A stretch of DNA of 64,000 bases from Streptomyces sp. HUAS 15-9 (lineage in GTDB: Bacteria > Actinomycetota > Actinomycetes > Streptomycetales > Streptomycetaceae): assembly GCF_025642155.1 (NCBI RefSeq), contig NZ_CP106798.1, forward strand, positions 6,510,001 through 6,574,000, read 5' to 3'. Shown here in pieces: positions 60,105 through 64,000 of the stretch (position 1 is its first letter; every line of letters starts with the position of its first letter). The position numbers were made by a program, and so were the translations under genes. The notes beneath the pieces were generated by a model. It did not search any database. It was given only the letters and a program-made list of their open reading frames with translations, and had not been told where the DNA came from.

Positions 60105-60866
60105 GTGACGTCACTCGACAAGCCGACCGAAGACACCACTCAGCAGGACGAGGCCCGGGCGGTCACCGAGGCCGCGCTGTTCGAGGCGTTCGGCGGTGTC
60201 CGGGGCATGGTCGAGACGGTCCTGCCCGGCCTTCTCTTCGTCACGATCTTCACGATCAACAAGGATCTGCACTGGTCCGCGATCGCCGCGCTGGCCGTGT
60301 CGCTCGTCCTGGTCGTGGTCCGGCTGGCGATGAAGGACACCGTCAAGCACGCCTTCAGCGGTGTCTTCGGCGTCGCCTTCGGTGTGGTCTTCGCGATGTT
60401 CACCGGCAACGCCAAGGACTTCTACCTCCCCGGCATGCTCTACACGCTGGGCCTGGCGCTGGCGTACATCATCACGACCCTCGCGGGCGTTCCCCTGATC
60501 GGGCTGATCCTCGGCCCGGTCTTCAAGGAGAACCTCTCCTGGCGCACCCGCAACCCCGGCCGCAAGAAGGCCTACGCCAAGGCGAGTTGGGCCTGGGGCC
60601 TGATCCTGCTCGCCAAGTGCGCGATCCTCTTCCCGCTCTACTGGTGGGCGAACACCGCTCAGCTCGGCTGGGTCCTGGTCGCCCTCAAGATCCCGCCCTT
60701 CCTGCTCGCCGTCTGGCTGACCTGGGTCTTCCTGGCGAAGGCGCCCGCGCCGATCGATGTCTTCGCGGAGATGGAGGCGGAGGAGAAGGCCGAGGAGGAG
60801 CGCAGGGCGGCACTGACGGCGGAGCGGGGCGAGACGACGGGCGGACGACACCGCCGGGACGGGTAG
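60105..60866 (+). CDS. DUF3159 family membrane protein
   Basis: 253 aa. About six hydrophobic helices (VLPGLLFVTIFTINKDLHW, IAALAVSLVLVVVRLAM, HAFSGVFGVAFGVVFAMF, MLYTLGLALAYIITTLAG, AWGLILLAKCAILFPLYWW, FLLAVWLTWVFLA) with charged ends matches DUF3159 (Rv2693c type), unknown function, always near OB-fold and TrkA genes. GTG 60105, 3 bp after the OB-fold stop. Convergent with the TrkA pair. Confidence 0.87.
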   Translation: MTSLDKPTEDTTQQDEARAVTEAALFEAFGGVRGMVETVLPGLLFVTIFTINKDLHWSAIAALAVSLVLVVVRLAMKDTVKHAFSGVFGVAFGVVFAMFTGNAKDFYLPGMLYTLGLALAYIITTLAGVPLIGLILGPVFKENLSWRTRNPGRKKAYAKASWAWGLILLAKCAILFPLYWWANTAQLGWVLVALKIPPFLLAVWLTWVFLAKAPAPIDVFAEMEAEEKAEEERRAALTAERGETTGGRHRRDG

Positions 60867-60982
60867 TTCCGCACAGTTCGCCCACCCCACGGAGTTCACG
60901 TACTTCGCATACGACGACGGGGGCGCCCGGAGATCGATCTCCGGGCGCCCCCGTCGTGGTACCCCTCGAACCCCAGCCGTTG

Positions 60983-61654
60983 TCAGCCGTTCTCCCGCCG
61001 GACCGACAGCAGGTCCTCCAACTGCTCCTCCCGGGCCTGTGCGGCCACGAAGAGGAGTTCGTCGCCCGCTTCCAGGGAGTCGTCCCTGGAAGGGGTGAGG
61101 ACGCGGGTGCCGCGGATGATCGTGACCAGCGAGGTGTCCTCGGGCCACTCGACGTCGCCGACCTGGGTGCCGGCCAGGGCCGACTCCTCCGGCAGGGTCA
61201 GCTCCACGAGGTTGGCGTCGCCGTGGCTGAAGCGCAGCAGGCGGACCAGATCGCCGACGCTCACCGCCTCCTCGACCAGGGCGGACATCAGACGCGGCGT
61301 GGAGACGGCGACATCGACACCCCAGGACTCGTTGAACAGCCACTCGTTCTTGGGGTTGTTCACCCGGGCCACGACACGCGGGACGCCGTACTCCGTCTTC
61401 GCGAGCAGGGAGACGACCAGGTTGACCTTGTCGTCGCCGGTCGCGGCGATCACCACGTTGCAGCGCTGGAGCGCCGCCTCGTCCAGGGACGTGATCTCAC
61501 AGGCGTCGGCCAGCAGCCACTCCGCCTGCGGGACGCGCTCGACCGAGATGGCGGTCGGCGCCTTGTCGATGAGCAGGACCTCGTGGCCGTTCTCCAGCAG
61601 TTCGCCGGCGATCGAACGGCCGACCGCGCCGGCACCGGCAATGGCGACCCTCAT
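60983..61654 (-). CDS. TrkA/RCK potassium channel regulatory protein (second of pair)
   Basis: 223 aa. RCK_N Rossmann domain with MRVAIAGAGAVGRSIAGEL (GxGxxG for NAD(H)), LLIDKAPT acid at the end of strand 2, then RCK_C (TQVGDVEWPEDTSLVTIIRG). It gates a K+ transport protein in response to nucleotides. It overlaps its sister gene by one base (TGATG). Equivalent to the CeoB/CeoC pair of mycobacteria. Confidence 0.9.
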   Translation of the reverse strand: MRVAIAGAGAVGRSIAGELLENGHEVLLIDKAPTAISVERVPQAEWLLADACEITSLDEAALQRCNVVIAATGDDKVNLVVSLLAKTEYGVPRVVARVNNPKNEWLFNESWGVDVAVSTPRLMSALVEEAVSVGDLVRLLRFSHGDANLVELTLPEESALAGTQVGDVEWPEDTSLVTIIRGTRVLTPSRDDSLEAGDELLFVAAQAREEQLEDLLSVRRENG

Positions 61655-62325
61655 CAGTGACCGCCCTCCTCTTCGGGGCCCCCGGCGAACGCCGCCTCGA
61701 CCTTCTCGACGTCGTCCGTCCGCATCATCACGTGCACGAGGTCGCCCTCCTGCAGCACCGTCTGCGAGGTGGGCAGGATGGCCTCGCCGAGGCGGGTCAG
61801 GAACGCCACGCGGACGCCCGTCTCCTCCTGCAGCTTGCTGATCTTGTGGCCGACCCACTTCGCGGAGGCGTGCACCTCGGCGAGCTGGACGCCGCCGGTG
61901 GGGTCGCGCCACAGCGGCTCCGCCCCGGAGGGCAGCAGCCTGCGCAGCATCTGGTCGGCGGTCCAGCGGACCGTCGCCACGGTGGGGATGCCCAGGCGCT
62001 GGTAGACCTCCGCGCGGCGGGGGTCGTAGATACGGGCCGCGACGTTCTCCACACCGAACATCTCGCGGGCCACGCGCGCGGAGATGATGTTCGAGTTGTC
62101 GCCGCTGGAGACGGCGGCGAAGGCGCCCGCCTCCTCGATGCCGGCCTCGCGCAGGGTGTCCTGGTCGAAGCCGACGCCGGTGACCCGGCGCCCGCCGAAT
62201 CCCGGGCCCAGCCGACGGAAGGCCGTGGGGTCCTGGTCGATCACGGCGACCGTGTGGCCCTGTTGTTCCAGGGTCTGGGCAAGAGCGGAGCCCACTCTTC
62301 CGCAGCCCATGATGACGATGTGCAC
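61654..62325 (-). CDS. TrkA/RCK potassium channel regulatory protein (first of pair)
   Basis: 223 aa, same length and layout as its neighbour: HIVIMGCGRVGSALAQTLEQ (GxGxxG), AVIDQDPTAF, RIYDPRRAEVY, and RCK_C (VLQEGDLVHVMMRTDD). GTG 62325 gives the conserved MHIVIMGCGRVGS N-terminus; longer in-frame starts upstream are unlikely. The two RCK proteins probably form a hetero-oligomer ring on a shared K+ transporter; the KimA-like permease just beyond, divergent, is the obvious candidate. Confidence 0.9.
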   Translation of the reverse strand: MHIVIMGCGRVGSALAQTLEQQGHTVAVIDQDPTAFRRLGPGFGGRRVTGVGFDQDTLREAGIEEAGAFAAVSSGDNSNIISARVAREMFGVENVAARIYDPRRAEVYQRLGIPTVATVRWTADQMLRRLLPSGAEPLWRDPTGGVQLAEVHASAKWVGHKISKLQEETGVRVAFLTRLGEAILPTSQTVLQEGDLVHVMMRTDDVEKVEAAFAGGPEEEGGH

Positions 62326-62634
62326 GGTCTTTACCCCGCACTCCTCGGTAGGCCGCTGACTTGCGTGAACGCAGTGCTCATATCCTTCTCTCGGCTCGCC
62401 GGGGCAACGGGTCGGGGGACCTGTTTCGCGGTCCACCGGGCAACATCATGCCGGGGAATCGCCTCAGTGATCCCCCGCGGGTACGGATCGCTGCCCGTGT
62501 GTGCCCAAGTCCACCGTAACGGCACGGACCGACAGCCCGGCCGGTGCCTCCAGGGAGCCTGGACCGCGCGGGTGAGGGCCCGGCCGACCGCCCGGCGCGC
62601 GGAGCCGGGTCCGGGTCCGGGTCCGGACCCGGGT
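62326..62634. other. Spacer between TrkA promoter and 46-aa gene
   Basis: 309 bp. Promoter region of the TrkA pair (minus). At 62605-62632 GGGTCC is repeated three times and ends in the perfect 16-bp palindrome CCGGGTCCGGACCCGG (62617-62632), immediately downstream of the small minus-strand gene and a likely terminator for it. Confidence 0.55.
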
Positions 62635-62775
62635 TCAGAAGCGGGACTCGGCCGGACACCCGGACGGCCGCCGGACCGCCCGGCGCCGAGTGATGCTGCG
62701 CACGCTGCACAGGGTGAGGATTCCGAGGCCGACGACGGCGGACGCGGCACCGATGAGCTCTGCGATCGTGGGCAT
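62635..62775 (-). CDS. Small single-pass membrane protein, 46 aa
   Basis: MPTIAELIGAASAVVGLGIL then TLCSVRSITRRRAVRRPSG and CPAESRF. One hydrophobic helix (residues 5-23) is followed by a strongly basic tail, topology N-out/C-in. GGAGG lies 4 bp before the ATG. A 16-bp palindrome follows the stop. Position between TrkA and the KimA-like permease genes suggests a small accessory subunit, but this is only context. Confidence 0.6.
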   Translation of the reverse strand: MPTIAELIGAASAVVGLGILTLCSVRSITRRRAVRRPSGCPAESRF

Positions 62776-62874
62776 GGGACCTCCGGGGTCGGCGACAGGC
62801 GGCGTCTGTCATCTAGACACGGTGATCGCCCCGGCCATGGAATCCGCAGTTCCAGTCGTGGCTGTTTTCACTCT

Positions 62875-62917
62875 TGAGGCAGATCGGTGGACGCGCTGAG
62901 GCAGATCGGTGGACGCG
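62875..62917. repeat. 21-bp perfect direct repeat upstream of the permease gene
   Basis: TGAGGCAGATCGGTGGACGCG occurs at 62875-62895 and 62897-62917 (22-bp period, two helical turns), about 30-70 bp upstream of the probable -10 TAGCAT (62944-62949). It may be a regulator site pair. Confidence 0.85.
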
Positions 62918-62957
62918 GGTGGGCGACAGCCAGTTCGAAGGCTTAGCATTCTCTGTC

Positions 62958-64000
62958 GTGTCCAAACTGACCGACGTGCCCAAACGGATCCTGATCGGGC
63001 GCGCTCTGCGCAGCGACCGGCTGGGCGAAACGCTCCTGCCCAAGCGCATCGCACTCCCCGTCTTCGCCTCCGACCCGCTGTCCTCCGTGGCCTACGCCCC
63101 GGGAGAGGTGCTGCTGGTCCTGTCCATCGCGGGCGTGTCGGCGTACCACTTCAGCCCCTGGATCGCGGTCGCGGTCGTCGTGCTGATGTTCACCGTGGTC
63201 GCCTCGTACCGGCAGAACGTCCACGCCTACCCGAGCGGCGGCGGCGACTACGAGGTGGCCACGACCAACCTCGGGCCCAAGGCGGGCCTCACCGTCGCCA
63301 GCGCGCTGCTCGTCGACTACGTCCTCACCGTCGCCGTCTCCATCGCCTCCGGCATCGAGAACCTGGGCTCCGCGGTGCCCTTCGTCGTCCAGCACAAGGT
63401 ACTCTGCGCGTGCGCGGTGATCGTGCTGCTGACGCTGATGAACCTGCGCGGTGTGAAGGAGTCGGGCAAGCTCTTCGCGATCCCGACGTATGTGTTCGTC
63501 GGCGGCGTCTTCATCATGATCGCGTGGGGCGCGTTCCGCGGCCTGGTGCTCGGCGACACCATGCGCGCGCCGACCGCCGACTACCACATCAAGGCGGAGC
63601 ACCAGGGCCTGGCGGGCTTCGCCCTCGTCTTCCTGCTGCTGCGCGCCTTCTCCTCCGGCTGTGCCGCGCTCACCGGCGTCGAGGCGATCTCCAACGGCGT
63701 TCCCGCCTTCCGCAAGCCCAAGTCCAAGAACGCGGCGACCACGCTCGCGATGATGGGCCTGCTGGCCGTGACCATGTTCTGCGGCATCATCGCCCTCGCC
63801 ATGTCGACCAAGGTCCGCATGGCCGAGAACCCGGCCGGCGACCTGATCCACAACGGCGTCCCGATCGGTTCCGGCTATGTCCAGAACCCGGTGATCTCCC
63901 AGGTCGCCGAGGCCGTGTTCGGCAAGGGCAGCTTCCTGTTCATCCTGCTCGCGGCCGCCACCGCCCTGGTGCTGTTCCTGGCGGCGAACACCGCGTACAA
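62958..64000 (+). CDS. APC-superfamily permease, KimA/YdaO-like potassium importer (3' end outside window)
   Basis: 347 codons are visible. From GTG 62958: KRILIGRALRSDRLGETLLP, then FASDPLSSVAYAPGEVLLVL, SYRQNVHAYPSGGGDYEVAT, LGPKAGLTVASALLVDYVLT and so on. The order KR-LIG, S-D-LSSVAY, SYRQ-AYP-GGG-Y, LLVDY-LTVAVSI is the same as in Bacillus KimA (YdaO), a proton-coupled K+ importer inhibited by c-di-AMP. At least eight membrane helices are visible. TAGCAT eight bases before the GTG suggests a leaderless message. The frame is open at base 64000. Confidence 0.82.
   Translation, partial: MSKLTDVPKRILIGRALRSDRLGETLLPKRIALPVFASDPLSSVAYAPGEVLLVLSIAGVSAYHFSPWIAVAVVVLMFTVVASYRQNVHAYPSGGGDYEVATTNLGPKAGLTVASALLVDYVLTVAVSIASGIENLGSAVPFVVQHKVLCACAVIVLLTLMNLRGVKESGKLFAIPTYVFVGGVFIMIAWGAFRGLVLGDTMRAPTADYHIKAEHQGLAGFALVFLLLRAFSSGCAALTGVEAISNGVPAFRKPKSKNAATTLAMMGLLAVTMFCGIIALAMSTKVRMAENPAGDLIHNGVPIGSGYVQNPVISQVAEAVFGKGSFLFILLAAATALVLFLAANTAY

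Overview
The window is about 64 kb of very GC-rich DNA with GTG/TTG starts, ATGA/GTGA translational overlaps and strong third-position GC. It reads as the core chromosome of a Streptomyces. Named markers are hrdB, the cutR/cutS two-component pair, sepH, ptsH with a DasR-type operator, a two-subunit topoisomerase IV set (parE, parC) and two TTA-containing genes. From family knowledge, gene order follows the S. coelicolor region around hrdB to cutRS. The stretch from the DUF4193 gene to the permease at the right edge also parallels the M. tuberculosis block from Rv2699c to Rv2690c.

Layout. 1-6193: end of a glycogen-debranching-like gene, a NUDIX/NrtR-like protein, an ABC ATPase fused to its permease, and a FadR/GntR regulator closed by a 19-bp-stem terminator. 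6194-12079: hrdB, a trypsin-like protease, a DUF7455 gene (minus) and parE. 12080-16953: a 19-bp tandem repeat, then DUF1453, a NarL-type kinase/regulator pair, DUF485 and an acetate-type symporter. 17018-18526: remains of a citrate-type two-component system, broken by frameshifts and a large deletion. 18628-22146: an iron-box-controlled sucraseferredoxin gene and two divergent citrate synthase genes, one fused to a helix-turn-helix, with a cluster of TTGA/TCAA half-sites between them. 22147-23767: a small accessory patch (78-aa protein, DUF6082 with a TTA codon). 23768-32948: CobW GTPase, parC, paired M16 peptidases, an M23 peptidase behind a c-di-AMP (ydaO-type) riboswitch, a GntR regulator and ptsH.

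33128-47143: protein acetyltransferase (PatA type), DUF5998, phosphodiesterase, thymidine kinase, VOC protein, rhodanese, sepH, lactone oxidase with MFS partner, ferrochelatase, and a frameshifted inositol monophosphatase. 47533-54204: DUF6104, cutRS, a DUF4193 zinc protein with a dyad-rich leader, DUF3093, thioesterase, dut (with a 15-bp tandem repeat giving four possible starts) and DUF3710. 54764-64000: a TTA-containing alginate-lyase-like secreted protein, a 44-aa ORF, kdpDE, OB-fold, DUF3159, two TrkA/RCK proteins, a 46-aa membrane peptide and a KimA/YdaO-like permease cut by the window end.

The right end looks like a potassium-homeostasis neighbourhood: a Kdp sensor pair without its pump, two RCK proteins and a KimA-like importer. 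The most unusual observations are the 'echo' duplications of gene 3' ends behind the DUF3710 and kdpE genes, the decayed two-component system, matching CG-repeat frameshifts at two loci, the iron box abutting the sucraseferredoxin start codon, and the likely self-regulating citrate synthase pair. No tRNA, rRNA, CRISPR array, insertion sequence or prophage was recognised.
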